Notes under the pieces: generated by a model | Databases searched by the model: none | Seen by the model: only the letters and a program-made list of their open reading frames with translations | Told to the model about the DNA's origin: nothing | Part shown: positions 1-7,499 of the stretch, one piece after another | How positions within the stretch are numbered: position 1 is the stretch's first letter | Layout of the letters: each line of letters starts with the position of its first letter | Assembly: GCA_023457435.1 (NCBI GenBank) | Contig: JAEWLS010000027.1 | Location: 248,001 to 312,000 of the forward strand | Reading direction: 5' to 3' | DNA length: 64,000 nucleotides | From: Pseudomonadota bacterium | GTDB lineage: Bacteria; Pseudomonadota; Alphaproteobacteria; Rhizobiales; Rhizobiaceae | Position numbers and translations under genes: made by a program

Positions 1-2305
1 CGTCGCCGGGTCTCACCTTCCCTTCATTCAGCCTGATAATGGTTTCGACGGACCGATCCATTGATCCGAGATGCACCGGCATGTGCGGCGCGTTGGCTAC
101 GAGCGCTCCCTCGCTGTCGAAAACGGCGCATGAGAAGTCCAGCCGCTCCTTGATGTTTACGGAGTGAGCTGTGTTCTGCAGCGTCACGCCCATCTGCTCG
201 GCGATGGACATGAAAAGGTTGTTGAAGACCTCGAGCAGCACCGGATCCGCCTTTGTGCCGGCCGCTGCGGCTCGCACTTTCTTTTCCACGCGCCGCAGAA
301 GAATATTATCGTTGCCGGTGATGTGGGCGCGCCAGCCGGGCTCCAGGACGATCGTTTGGTTCGGCTCGATGATCAGCGCCGGGCCGGCGATCCAATGCCC
401 CGGCCGAAGGTCTTCCCGCAGGAAGATGCCGGCGCTTCGCTCCGAACCCTCGAAATAGATCATGCGCCGGCGCGCCGGCACGGCTTCGCGCTCGTCGAGC
501 GGCCGCTCGGTCTCGTCGCGGCCGGCGATGCGGCCGTCATGGGCCTGGAGGTCGACCGATTCGATGATGACCGGCTTGCCTTCGTAGATGAAGCCGAACT
601 GCGCCTTGTGAGCGTTCACAAAGTCGCTTCGTGCCTGTCCGATGCTACGCGCGGCGAAGTTGACGGGGATCGTCGTGTCGGTGCCGTCGTAGCGCAGATG
701 CAGCCACGGCGCCCAAACGACCCGGTCCTCGGGCACGCCTTGGCCGGTAAGCTCCACGACAACCAATTCGAGCAGCGTCGCGATCAGGGCGCCGGTCGCC
801 GGCATCGAGGCCTCGTCGAGGGGCTCAAGCAGGGCTTGCTGGCGCGAAGCGAATATGGAGGCCTTGCCGATGCCATAGGCTGAGAGCAACCCCGAGAAGG
901 GATGCACAAGCACCGCTTCCATGCCGAGCGCGTCAGCCACGAGACAGGCATGCTGACCGCCGGCACCGCCGAAGCAGTTGAGCAGGTAGCGAGTCACGTC
1001 GTACCCGCGCTGCACCGAAATCTTCTTGATGGCGTTCGCCATGTTCTCGACGGCTACGGTGAGGAAGCCTTCGGCAACGGCTTCAGGCGTTCGCCCGTCG
1101 CCGATCGTCTCTGCAAGCGCCGCAAACTTCCGACGCACGACGTCAGCATCGAGCGGTTGGTTGCGTTCCGGTCCGAAGATGCTCGGGAAAAGGTCCGGCT
1201 GGAGCTTGCCCAGCATCACATTGGCGTCGGTGACGCAAAGCGGCCCGCCGCGCCTGTAGCAGGCCGGCCCCGGGTTGGCGCCTGCAGAATCGGGTCCGAC
1301 GCGGAAGCGGCCATCCTCGTAGTGCAGGATGGACCCCCCGCCGGCCGCGACGGTGTGGATGCGCATCATCGGCGCGCGGATGCGAACGCCGGCGACTTCA
1401 GAATCGAGGGTGCGTTCCAGCGTCCCGTCAAAGTGAGCGACGTCCGTCGAGGTCCCTCCCATGTCGAATCCGATGACCCGCTGGAAACCCGCCATGTCGG
1501 CTGTCTCCACCATCCCGACGACGCCTCCGGCCGGACCTGATAAGATGGCGTCCTTGCCTTGAAAGAGCTCGGCGGCGGTGAGGCCGCCGGACGACATCAT
1601 GAACATCAGCCGCGGGCCAGGGCCGAGTTCTTCTGCCACCTGCCTGACATAACGCTGCAGGATCGGTGAAAGGTAGGCGTCGACGACCGTGGTGTCGCCG
1701 CGTCCGATCAGTTTGATGAGCGGTGATGCCTGATGGCTGACGGAGATTTGGGAGAAGCCGGCTGCTCGGCAGGCAGCCTCGACAGCTAACTCATGCTCGG
1801 GGAAACGCCACGCGTGCATGAGCACTACGGCGACGGCGTCGATGCCGTCGGCGCGGGTTGCCGACAGGGCGGGTCGTAATTTTTCCGTATCCAGCGGGCG
1901 TTCGACCGTACCGTCGACCAGCACGCGCTCTTCGACCTCAATGACCCGCTCGTAGAGCTGTTCGGGAAGGACGATCTTCTTAGCAAAAATGTCCGGACGC
2001 GCCTGGTAGGCAATCCTTAGCGCGTCGCGAAACCCTTTGGTGATCAGCAGCAGCGTGCGGTCGCCCCTACGCTCCAGCAGAGCATTCGTCGCTACCGTCG
2101 TGCCCATGCGAACCTCACCGACCATGTCGCGCGGCAGCGGCTCGCCAGCCTTCACACCGAGGAGGTCGCGGATTCCCTGAACCGCCGCGTCGCGGTAGGC
2201 GCCAGGGTTCTCCGAAAGCAGCTTGCGCGCATGGAGCACGCCGTCGGGAGCGCGACCAATAATGTCGGTGAACGTGCCGCCGCGGTCGATCCAGAAATCC
2301 CACAT
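1..2305 (-). CDS. 5-oxoprolinase / hydantoinase, HyuA-HyuB fusion (3' end beyond window)
   Basis: About 768 codons are visible before the gene leaves the left edge; whole fused enzymes of this family usually have about 1200-1300 residues. The N-terminus (MWDFWIDRGGTFTDI) is the hydantoinase A ATP-binding start. Further on are a MGTTVATNALLER segment and an actin-like GFDMGGTSTDV segment. After about residue 690 the reading passes into a HyuB-type sequence (NNLFMSIAEQMG, then FSCAVFD), so A and B halves are fused. The family uses ATP to open 5-oxoproline to glutamate or to cleave hydantoins, in the cytoplasm. The ATG at 2305 has GGAG 11 nt upstream. It is divergent from the lipoprotein gene, and no partner genes are visible. 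The exact substrate cannot be told from sequence. Confidence 0.9.
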   Translation of the reverse strand, partial: MWDFWIDRGGTFTDIIGRAPDGVLHARKLLSENPGAYRDAAVQGIRDLLGVKAGEPLPRDMVGEVRMGTTVATNALLERRGDRTLLLITKGFRDALRIAYQARPDIFAKKIVLPEQLYERVIEVEERVLVDGTVERPLDTEKLRPALSATRADGIDAVAVVLMHAWRFPEHELAVEAACRAAGFSQISVSHQASPLIKLIGRGDTTVVDAYLSPILQRYVRQVAEELGPGPRLMFMMSSGGLTAAELFQGKDAILSGPAGGVVGMVETADMAGFQRVIGFDMGGTSTDVAHFDGTLERTLDSEVAGVRIRAPMMRIHTVAAGGGSILHYEDGRFRVGPDSAGANPGPACYRRGGPLCVTDANVMLGKLQPDLFPSIFGPERNQPLDADVVRRKFAALAETIGDGRTPEAVAEGFLTVAVENMANAIKKISVQRGYDVTRYLLNCFGGAGGQHACLVADALGMEAVLVHPFSGLLSAYGIGKASIFASRQQALLEPLDEASMPATGALIATLLELVVVELTGQGVPEDRVVWAPWLHLRYDGTDTTIPVNFAARSIGQARSDFVNAHKAQFGFIYEGKPVIIESVDLQAHDGRIAGRDETERPLDEREAVPARRRMIYFEGSERSAGIFLREDLRPGHWIAGPALIIEPNQTIVLEPGWRAHITGNDNILLRRVEKKVRAAAAGTKADPVLLEVFNNLFMSIAEQMGVTLQNTAHSVNIKERLDFSCAVFDSEGALVANAPHMPVHLGSMDRSVETIIRLNEGKVRPGD

Positions 2306-2456
2306 CGTGACTCGTGCTCCATTCGGCCGGATCGGTTTGCGAGCGCCGCTCGCGTCACTGCGTGACAATCGGACTCGGACTGTGAGGAAACCTAATGCAG
2401 TCGAGGATGTTCTGACATCAACGCTCTATCCAGCCACATCCTCAGGAGTTCAGGTC

Positions 2457-2696
2457 ATGAAGAAGCTGCTCATTGCGTCCGCCTCCGTCGTCGCCCTTTT
2501 CGGGCTGGCCGCTTGCTCGGATACCGACGAGAATACCACGCAGAGCATCGACCCCCCGGCGCAAACGAATCCCGCCCCAATGCAGCCGACGCCGAATACT
2601 GAGCGCCCCATGGCGAACGAGCCGGCTGCCGCGCCTGCTGAGGGTGAACAGACCGGTAATGGGACTGCGCCCGGCGAGATACGTCCCGTCGAATAG
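2457..2696 (+). CDS. Small secreted lipoprotein of unknown function (79 aa)
   Basis: The start is ATG with AGGAG at 2443-2447. The product opens with MKKLLIAS, a hydrophobic stretch, and the lipobox LAAC at about residues 18-21. It should therefore be exported, lipidated on Cys21 and anchored in a membrane. The mature part has no recognisable domain. It is rich in Pro, Ala, Glu, Thr and Asn (PPAQTNPAP, PAAAPAEGEQTGNG) and is probably disordered. A longer in-frame extension upstream of the ATG lacks a ribosome site and would bury the signal peptide, so it was not used. A strong hairpin terminator follows, which suggests a monocistronic unit. Function is unknown. Confidence 0.75.
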   Translation: MKKLLIASASVVALFGLAACSDTDENTTQSIDPPAQTNPAPMQPTPNTERPMANEPAAAPAEGEQTGNGTAPGEIRPVE

Positions 2697-2707
2697 GCAT
2701 CCCGGAC

Positions 2708-2733
2708 GGAGAAAGGGAATCAGCCCTTTCTCC
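2708..2733 (+). terminator. Stem-loop after the lipoprotein gene, no U-run
   Basis: A perfect 10-bp stem (GGAGAAAGGG paired with CCCTTTCTCC) with a 6-nt loop begins 11 nt after the lipoprotein stop. No T-run follows. It may protect the mRNA 3' end or assist the terminator at 2762-2794. Confidence 0.5.
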
Positions 2734-2761
2734 TCTGCGCGCATGCTGCATCTGCGAAAAG

Positions 2762-2794
2762 ACCGCGGCTGGCTCCTCGCCATGCCGCGGTTTT
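2762..2794 (+). terminator. Rho-independent terminator after the lipoprotein gene
   Basis: The outer stem ACCGCGGC/GCCGCGGT (8 bp) encloses an inner TGGC/GCCA stem and is followed at once by TTTT. It lies just before the djlA-like gene and separates the two units. Confidence 0.7.
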
Positions 2795-2811
2795 GGCCGT
2801 AAATAGCGATC

Positions 2812-3522
2812 ATGTCGGTTTGGACACGCCTAGCGCATTTTCTGTCAGAGCGATCGATCACTGCGTTCTCGCAGGTTATCGAAGCGGTACGCACCTTCTT
2901 TGCCGGTGACCCCGAACTCCGGCAAAAGGTGGCCTTTTCCGTCGCCATGATCGCCCTGTCGGCAAAGATGGCCAAGGCGGATGGCATCGTCAGCGACGCC
3001 GAGGTGAAGGCGTTTCGCGAAATCTTCGCAATACCTCCAGAAGAGGAGCGAAACGTTGCGAGGCTATATAACCTGGCCAAGCAGGATGTGGCTGGCTTCG
3101 AAGCATACGCCGTAAAGATGGCTGCGCTGTGTGGTTCAGGCGGACCCAATTGCCTTCTGCTCGAAGATATTCTCGACGGCCTGTTTCACATAGCCAAGGC
3201 CGACGGTGTCATCCACGAGCGGGAGCTCGGCTATCTTAGCCGCGTCGCCGAGATATTTCAGATCGAAGAGGCCCACTTCGAAGCGATCGTTGCGCGCCAC
3301 GCCGTGCTCGGCGACGGTGACCCCTATGCCGTACTAGGCGTCACCCGCGAGACGCCGTACAGCGAAATCCGAAGGCGATACCGTAAGCTCGCGGCCGAGA
3401 ATCACCCCGACCGGATGGTAGCCCGCGGTTTGCCGGCTGAGTTCGTCGAGATCGCCAACCGTCGGATGGCCTCGATCAACGACGCCTTCGCGATGATCGA
3501 GCGAAGCCTCCATCCCGCATGA
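2812..3522 (+). CDS. DjlA-like co-chaperone: TerB-like domain plus C-terminal J domain
   Basis: The 236-residue product has an N-terminal TerB/DjlA-like helical domain at about residues 30-150, with two related helical segments each containing KADG (AKADGIVSDAEV and AKADGVIHERE). A J domain fills about residues 165-236 (DPYAVLGVTRETPYSEIRRR) and carries the diagnostic His-Pro-Asp in NHPDRM. J domains stimulate the ATPase of DnaK. Unlike enterobacterial DjlA, no clear N-terminal membrane anchor is seen. The stop overlaps the start of the downstream amidase gene by 4 nt (ATGA), so the two are translationally coupled. This DjlA-AmpD pairing suggests a link to envelope maintenance, which is inference. 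Confidence 0.85.
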   Translation: MSVWTRLAHFLSERSITAFSQVIEAVRTFFAGDPELRQKVAFSVAMIALSAKMAKADGIVSDAEVKAFREIFAIPPEEERNVARLYNLAKQDVAGFEAYAVKMAALCGSGGPNCLLLEDILDGLFHIAKADGVIHERELGYLSRVAEIFQIEEAHFEAIVARHAVLGDGDPYAVLGVTRETPYSEIRRRYRKLAAENHPDRMVARGLPAEFVEIANRRMASINDAFAMIERSLHPA

Positions 3523-4283
3523 ACCGTTTCGCGCCGGACGAGCCCAGTGTTCGGGTACGCCCATCGCCGAACTTCGGGGAGCGGCGCGGCGATTTCGGCA
3601 TCGACACGATCGTCTTGCACTACACCGGGATGAAGAGCGGGGAGGCGGCCGAAGACTGGCTTGCCGCTGACGAGAGCCAGGTTTCGGCGCACTATCTCGT
3701 CTACGAGGACGGAGAGATCGTCCAGATGGTGCGCGAGGCTGATCGTGCCTGGCATGCGGGCGTGGGTTCGTGGAAAGGGCGGAGCGACGTCAACTCCTGT
3801 TCGGTCGGGGTAGAAATCGTCAATCCGGGCCACGCGTTTGGGTACCCTGACTTCCCCATGGCCCAAGTCGAGGCAGTTTCCCGGCTCTGCGCAGGGATCG
3901 TGGCGCGGCATGCAGTCGCGCCGGAGCGTGTACTGGCCCACTCTGATGTCGCTCCCGGCCGCAAGATCGATCCGGGCGAACTGTTCCCATGGAGGTTCCT
4001 GCACGAACAGGGGATCGGACACTATGTGCCGCCTGCAACGGTCAGCGGCGGACGGTTCCTTTCGGCAGGCGAGCGCGGCCAGCCGGTCGAAGCACTGCAG
4101 TCGATGCTGGCGCTCTATGGCTATGGTGTTGAGATCAACGGACTATTCGACAGCCGGACCAAGGCCGTGGTCGAGGCTTTCCAGCGACACTTCCGGCCAG
4201 AACTAGTCGACGGCGTGGCCGACCGTTCCACCATTGAGACACTCCACCGCCTCCTGGCTTCGTTAACATCGCCGGTGGGTTGA
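3519..4283 (+). CDS. N-acetylmuramoyl-L-alanine amidase, AmpD type, with peptidoglycan-binding domain
   Basis: This is an Amidase_2 (AmpD/PGRP-like) zinc enzyme of 254 residues. It cleaves the bond between N-acetylmuramic acid and the stem peptide. Visible zinc and active-site segments are VLHYTG (about residues 30-35), RAWHAGVG (about 77) and HSDVAPGRKIDPG (about 140-152), which holds the second metal His and the Lys/Asp pair. A C-terminal PG_binding_1 domain (about 185-250) includes VEALQSMLALYGY and FDSRTKAVVEAFQRHF. No signal peptide is apparent, so a cytoplasmic role in muropeptide recycling is the simplest reading. The start codon overlaps the djlA-like stop by 4 nt. Confidence 0.9.
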   Translation: MNRFAPDEPSVRVRPSPNFGERRGDFGIDTIVLHYTGMKSGEAAEDWLAADESQVSAHYLVYEDGEIVQMVREADRAWHAGVGSWKGRSDVNSCSVGVEIVNPGHAFGYPDFPMAQVEAVSRLCAGIVARHAVAPERVLAHSDVAPGRKIDPGELFPWRFLHEQGIGHYVPPATVSGGRFLSAGERGQPVEALQSMLALYGYGVEINGLFDSRTKAVVEAFQRHFRPELVDGVADRSTIETLHRLLASLTSPVG

Positions 4284-4389
4284 AGTTTACGCTGTAACAA
4301 TGCGTTACCAAGATTGAGGGCCAGCGCCACGCTCAACGCGAAATGCGCTCCCATTGCCGTCCACAAGCATCAGCAACTCGTGGCAGGCA

Positions 4390-4926
4390 ATGGCCAAGAC
4401 CCTGAACTCAATCCTCGCCGCAGTCGGTGCCGGACTTCTCGCCGGCGTGTGCGCAATTGGTGTCGCGCAGGCGCTTGACGGTTCGATGATCAGGCTCGAT
4501 CCAATCCTCACCGGCTCGGTGCCCGCCAGCGCTGCCACGACCGCGAAGCGCCAGCGCGGGCGCCTCGACGGCATTATAGCCAAATATGCGAACGCTTATG
4601 GCGTTCCGGTGAAGCTCGCACACGCCGTGGTGCGCGTGGAAAGCAACTATCGTCCCGGCGCCAAGGGCAAGGCGGGCGAGATCGGTCTCATGCAGATCAA
4701 GCCGGCAACGGCAAAGCTCATGGGATATCGCGGCTCTCCCGATCGGCTCTTCGACCCGGACACGAATATCAAGTTCGGAATGCGGTATCTGGGCCTCGCA
4801 CACCAGCTCGGCGGGAAGTCGGTCTGCGGCACGATCATGAAATACAACGCGGGCCACGGCGCCAAGAAGATGAACAGCGTCTCCTCGGCCTATTGCGACA
4901 AGGTCGAAGCCCATCTCGCTGAGTAG
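4390..4926 (+). CDS. Lytic transglycosylase, SLT-domain, exported
   Basis: The 178-residue product begins with a hydrophobic signal segment (MAKTLNSILAAVGAGLLAG...AQA), so it should act in the periplasm. An SLT domain covers about residues 60-165. The catalytic Glu lies in VRVESNYRPGAKG, followed by GEIGLMQIKPATA and the FDPDTNIKFGMRYL and KYNAGHG motifs of the Slt70-like fold. These enzymes cleave glycan strands to 1,6-anhydro-muropeptides, which the AmpD-type amidase just upstream could then process. An in-frame ATG at 4354 would add 12 polar residues before the signal and is less likely. The stop is only 38 nt from the RNase P RNA. Confidence 0.85.
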   Translation: MAKTLNSILAAVGAGLLAGVCAIGVAQALDGSMIRLDPILTGSVPASAATTAKRQRGRLDGIIAKYANAYGVPVKLAHAVVRVESNYRPGAKGKAGEIGLMQIKPATAKLMGYRGSPDRLFDPDTNIKFGMRYLGLAHQLGGKSVCGTIMKYNAGHGAKKMNSVSSAYCDKVEAHLAE

Positions 4927-4928
4927 GG

Positions 4929-4958
4929 TTGCGTTTCAGGTCGCGAACCCCTTTATAC
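4929..4958 (+). promoter_or_regulatory. Likely sigma-70 promoter of rnpB
   Basis: A TTGCGT -35 at 4929-4934 and a TTATAC -10 at 4953-4958 are separated by 18 bp. The 5' end of the RNase P RNA, defined by its P1 helix, begins 6 nt further on. Assignment is by spacing and position only. Confidence 0.55.
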
Positions 4959-4963
4959 GCGCT

Positions 4964-5353
4964 GCCAGTCGGCTGGGCGGCCGCACATGCAATCGCCGAA
5001 AGGCCGCATGTGAGGAAAGTCCGGGCTCCACGGAGATACGGTGCCGGACAAGATCCGGCGGGGGCGACCCCAGGGACAGTGCCACAGAAAACAAACCGTC
5101 CTGCGTTGCAGGGTAAGGGTGAAACGGTGGGGTAAGAGCCCACCGCGCGACCGGCAACGGAAGCGGCACGGCAAACCCCACCGGGAGCAAGACCGAATAG
5201 GGACGGCGCGAAGGGCAACCTTCAGGCCCATTTCCGGCCGAGCCGTCCGGGTAGGTTGCTTGAGGCGGTCGGCAACGTCCGTCCCAGAGGAATGGCCGCC
5301 ACGTTTCGCCTCCGGGCGAGGCCATACAGAACCCGGCTTACAGGCCGACTGGC
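4964..5353 (+). ncRNA. rnpB: RNase P RNA, class A
   Basis: This is the catalytic RNA of ribonuclease P, which trims tRNA 5' leaders. The universally conserved GAGGAAAGTCCGGGCTCCA block occurs at about 5011-5029, and the 3' domain ends with a GAACCCGGCTTACAGG-type segment. The ends were set from the P1 helix: GCCAGTCGGC at 4964-4973 pairs perfectly with GCCGACTGGC at 5344-5353. The length of about 390 nt is normal for alphaproteobacteria. It lies between the transglycosylase gene and mraZ on the same strand. Confidence 0.95.
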
Positions 5354-5472
5354 AATTCTCGCCCGCTTCCAGGCGCAGTCCATAACGCTTCGTTAGGCTT
5401 AATCTCGCATAAACGCGCCAAGGCTTCAGGAGGCCTAGCTGCTGCCGTTTCTGCGATGTGGATGCAGGTCAT

Positions 5473-5507
5473 TCCCGTTGACGCCCATATAGCCCCATGG
5501 TATCCCA
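5473..5507. promoter_or_regulatory. Four-repeat MraZ operator with overlapping mraZ promoter
   Basis: Read on the minus strand, this stretch holds TGGGA, TGGGG, TGGGC and CGGGA in direct repeat, each separated by exactly 5 nt (10-bp period, one helical face). This matches the known MraZ box (TGGGN repeats with 5-nt spacers). A TTGACG -35 at 5478-5483 and a TATCCC -10 at 5501-5506, 17 bp apart, lie inside the array, as expected for autorepression of the dcw cluster. The rest of the 5354-5674 gap is an untranslated leader of about 160 nt in which I see no other gene. Confidence 0.7.
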
Positions 5508-5674
5508 AAATCATCAATCCGCAGTTCCAGTTGGACGTAGCGCGTACGCCACTCCGGCAGCCTTTGAAGGCTGTGGGATTGCGTCGTCACGCGCCTCGTC
5601 GCAACTGGGTCCGGGTTTCGAGACGACGAAGTTCCTGAGGGGAGACAAGGCGGCCGAGATGGTTGCCGGGCGCG

Positions 5675-6136
5675 ATGGATCGGTTCCTTTCAACAGCGAC
5701 GAACCGCATCGATGCGAAGGGACGGGTTTCCGTTCCGGCGCACTTTCGCGCGGTGGTCGCCAAGCGCGGCTACTCCGAACTCTATGCCGTGAAGTCGCTG
5801 GAAGCGCCGGCGTTCGAGGTCGGCGGTCCGGACCTGCTCGACGGGATCGAGAAGCGGATTGCGCTGGAGGACCCGCTCGGGCAGGCCGCGGACGATCTGG
5901 CGCTGCATTTCTACGGGGACGGGACCTTTCTGAAGCTCGACCAGGACGGCCGCATAACGGTTACCGATGCGATCCGCGCCTATACCGGGATCGCGGCAGA
6001 GGTTGCCTTCGTCGGCAAGGGTTACTGCTTTCAGATCTGGGAGCCGGAGGCGCTTCGCGCCCACACGGAAGCGGCCTTGCAGCGGCTGCGGGATACACGC
6101 CGCCGTCTGGCGGACTTCGCGAAAGCGCAGCCGTGA
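5675..6136 (+). CDS. mraZ: MraZ, transcriptional regulator of the dcw cluster
   Basis: The 153-residue product has two MraZ/SpoVT-AbrB repeats. The first contains TNRIDAKGRVSVPAHFR (about residues 8-24) and the second LDQDGRITVTDAIRAY (about 88-103), each with the DxxGRV/I DNA-contact loop. MraZ forms a ring-shaped oligomer that binds TGGGN repeats and represses its own operon. The ATG at 5675 gives the family-typical MDRFLS start; the in-frame TTG at 5663 adds four atypical residues. The nearest good purine run (AGGGGAGA) is about 25 nt upstream, so initiation may be weak. The stop overlaps the rsmH start (GTGA). Confidence 0.95.
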   Translation: MDRFLSTATNRIDAKGRVSVPAHFRAVVAKRGYSELYAVKSLEAPAFEVGGPDLLDGIEKRIALEDPLGQAADDLALHFYGDGTFLKLDQDGRITVTDAIRAYTGIAAEVAFVGKGYCFQIWEPEALRAHTEAALQRLRDTRRRLADFAKAQP

Positions 6137-7122
6137 CCGAGCCCGCGCCGCGCCACATCCCGGTCCTGCTCGAGGAGGTGCTCGCTTCGTTGGTTCCCAT
6201 CGACGGACGTAGCGTCGTAGACGGAACCTTCGGCGCGGGCGGCTACAGCCGCGCATTCCTTGCAGCTGGCGCAAATGTCATCGCGATCGACCGCGATCCC
6301 GAGGCCATTGCCGCCGGCGAGGCTCTGGTCGCGGCCTCGAACGGGCGGCTGCGACTGGTCCACGGCGCCTTCGCCGCGCTGGACGAGATCGCGGGCACGA
6401 AGGTCGACGCGGTGATCCTCGACATCGGCGTCTCGTCGATGCAGCTCGACGAAGCGGAGCGCGGCTTCTCGTTCCGCTTCCGCGGGCCGCTCGACATGCG
6501 CATGGCGCGCTCCGGCCAGAGCGCGGCGGATATCGTCAATGGCTACAAGGTCGGCGACCTGACGCGGATCATCGGGCTGCTCGGCGAAGAGCGCCAGGCC
6601 TCGCGCATCGCGCGCATGATCGAGAAGCGCCGCGCCGAAAAGCCCTTCGAGACGACGTCCGATCTCGCCGCCGCCATCGAGCGGCTGATCGGCCGCAAGC
6701 CGACCGACAAGATTCATCCTGCAACCCGGACCTTCCAGGGACTGCGGATCTTCGTCAACGACGAACTCGGCCAACTGGCCCGCGCGCTGCTTGCGGCGGA
6801 GCGGTCGCTGAAGGCCGGAGGCGTCCTGTCCGTGGTGACCTTCCACTCGCTCGAAGACCGCATCGTGAAGCGATTCCTGAGCGATCGTTCCGGCAAGGCC
6901 TCAGGCTCGCGCCATCTTCCCGAAGTCTCCGTGCAGGCAGCGACTTTCGAGAAGCCTGCCGCTGCGGTGACGGCAGGCGACGCCGAGCTCGAAGCCAACC
7001 CACGCGCGCGCTCAGCACGCCTCCGTTCGGCCGTCCGCACAGGGGCACCCGCCGGCGACGACGATCTATCGATTTTCGACCTGCCGCTGATCGGCGGAAT
7101 CAGCGGCGTAGGAGGGGCTTGA
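6133..7122 (+). CDS. rsmH: 16S rRNA (cytosine-1402 N4)-methyltransferase RsmH
   Basis: The 329-residue product (also called MraW) uses S-adenosylmethionine to methylate N4 of C1402 in 16S rRNA. The N-terminus PRHIPVLLEEVL, the SAM loop DGTFGAGGYSRAFL, DILDIGVSSMQLDEAERGFSFR..DMRM and the C-terminal SVVTFHSLEDRIVKRF are all family hallmarks. The start is GTG at 6133, inside the mraZ stop. A much longer in-frame reading that begins at about 5497 is only the chance-open frame through mraZ. The stop TGA shares one base with the ftsL ATG. Confidence 0.95.
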   Translation: MTEPAPRHIPVLLEEVLASLVPIDGRSVVDGTFGAGGYSRAFLAAGANVIAIDRDPEAIAAGEALVAASNGRLRLVHGAFAALDEIAGTKVDAVILDIGVSSMQLDEAERGFSFRFRGPLDMRMARSGQSAADIVNGYKVGDLTRIIGLLGEERQASRIARMIEKRRAEKPFETTSDLAAAIERLIGRKPTDKIHPATRTFQGLRIFVNDELGQLARALLAAERSLKAGGVLSVVTFHSLEDRIVKRFLSDRSGKASGSRHLPEVSVQAATFEKPAAAVTAGDAELEANPRARSARLRSAVRTGAPAGDDDLSIFDLPLIGGISGVGGA

Positions 7123-7499
7123 TGCGTCTGTTCAGGACCAGCGACACCGTGCTGATCTGCGTCATGATCGCGGCGGCGGCGGCGACCTACAAGGTCAAGC
7201 ACGACGCCGAGGTGCAGCTGGCCGAGATGAAGAAGGTGCAGGCGGAGATCCGCTACGAACGCGAAACCATCGACGTGCTCAGGGCCGACTGGAGCCTGCT
7301 GTCCCAGCCGGCGCGGCTCCAGAAGCTCTCCGAGGCGTTCGCCGACGAGTTGCAGTTGAAGCCGGTCGAGGCGACGCAGATCGGGACGCTCGACGAGCTG
7401 CCGGAGCGGCCGCTCGACATCGAGCAGATCCTAGAGAAGGTCGGGGAGCGCACAGCCGCCCTGCCGGACAGCACCGTGACGGGGGCACTGAAGCCATGA
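7122..7499 (+). CDS. ftsL: Cell-division protein FtsL
   Basis: This is a 125-residue bitopic protein between rsmH and ftsI, the standard ftsL position. One membrane helix lies at about residues 7-23 (TVLICVMIAAAAATY). It is followed by a coiled-coil/leucine-zipper-like periplasmic segment (EMKKVQAEIRYERETIDVLRADWSLLSQPARL), as expected for the FtsB-FtsQ partner in the divisome. Sequence conservation in this family is low, so the call rests partly on position. It has GGAGGGG just upstream, and the stop overlaps the ftsI ATG by 4 nt. Confidence 0.85.
   Translation: MRLFRTSDTVLICVMIAAAAATYKVKHDAEVQLAEMKKVQAEIRYERETIDVLRADWSLLSQPARLQKLSEAFADELQLKPVEATQIGTLDELPERPLDIEQILEKVGERTAALPDSTVTGALKP

Noticed and set aside
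164..1540. Two plus-strand frames at the left edge (164-883 and 902-1540)
   Set aside because: Both are antisense to the oxoprolinase gene, whose motifs are clear on the minus strand.
5497..6132. In-frame N-terminal extension of RsmH through mraZ
   Set aside because: MraZ in the other frame is a certain gene, and the RsmH family start is at GTG 6133.
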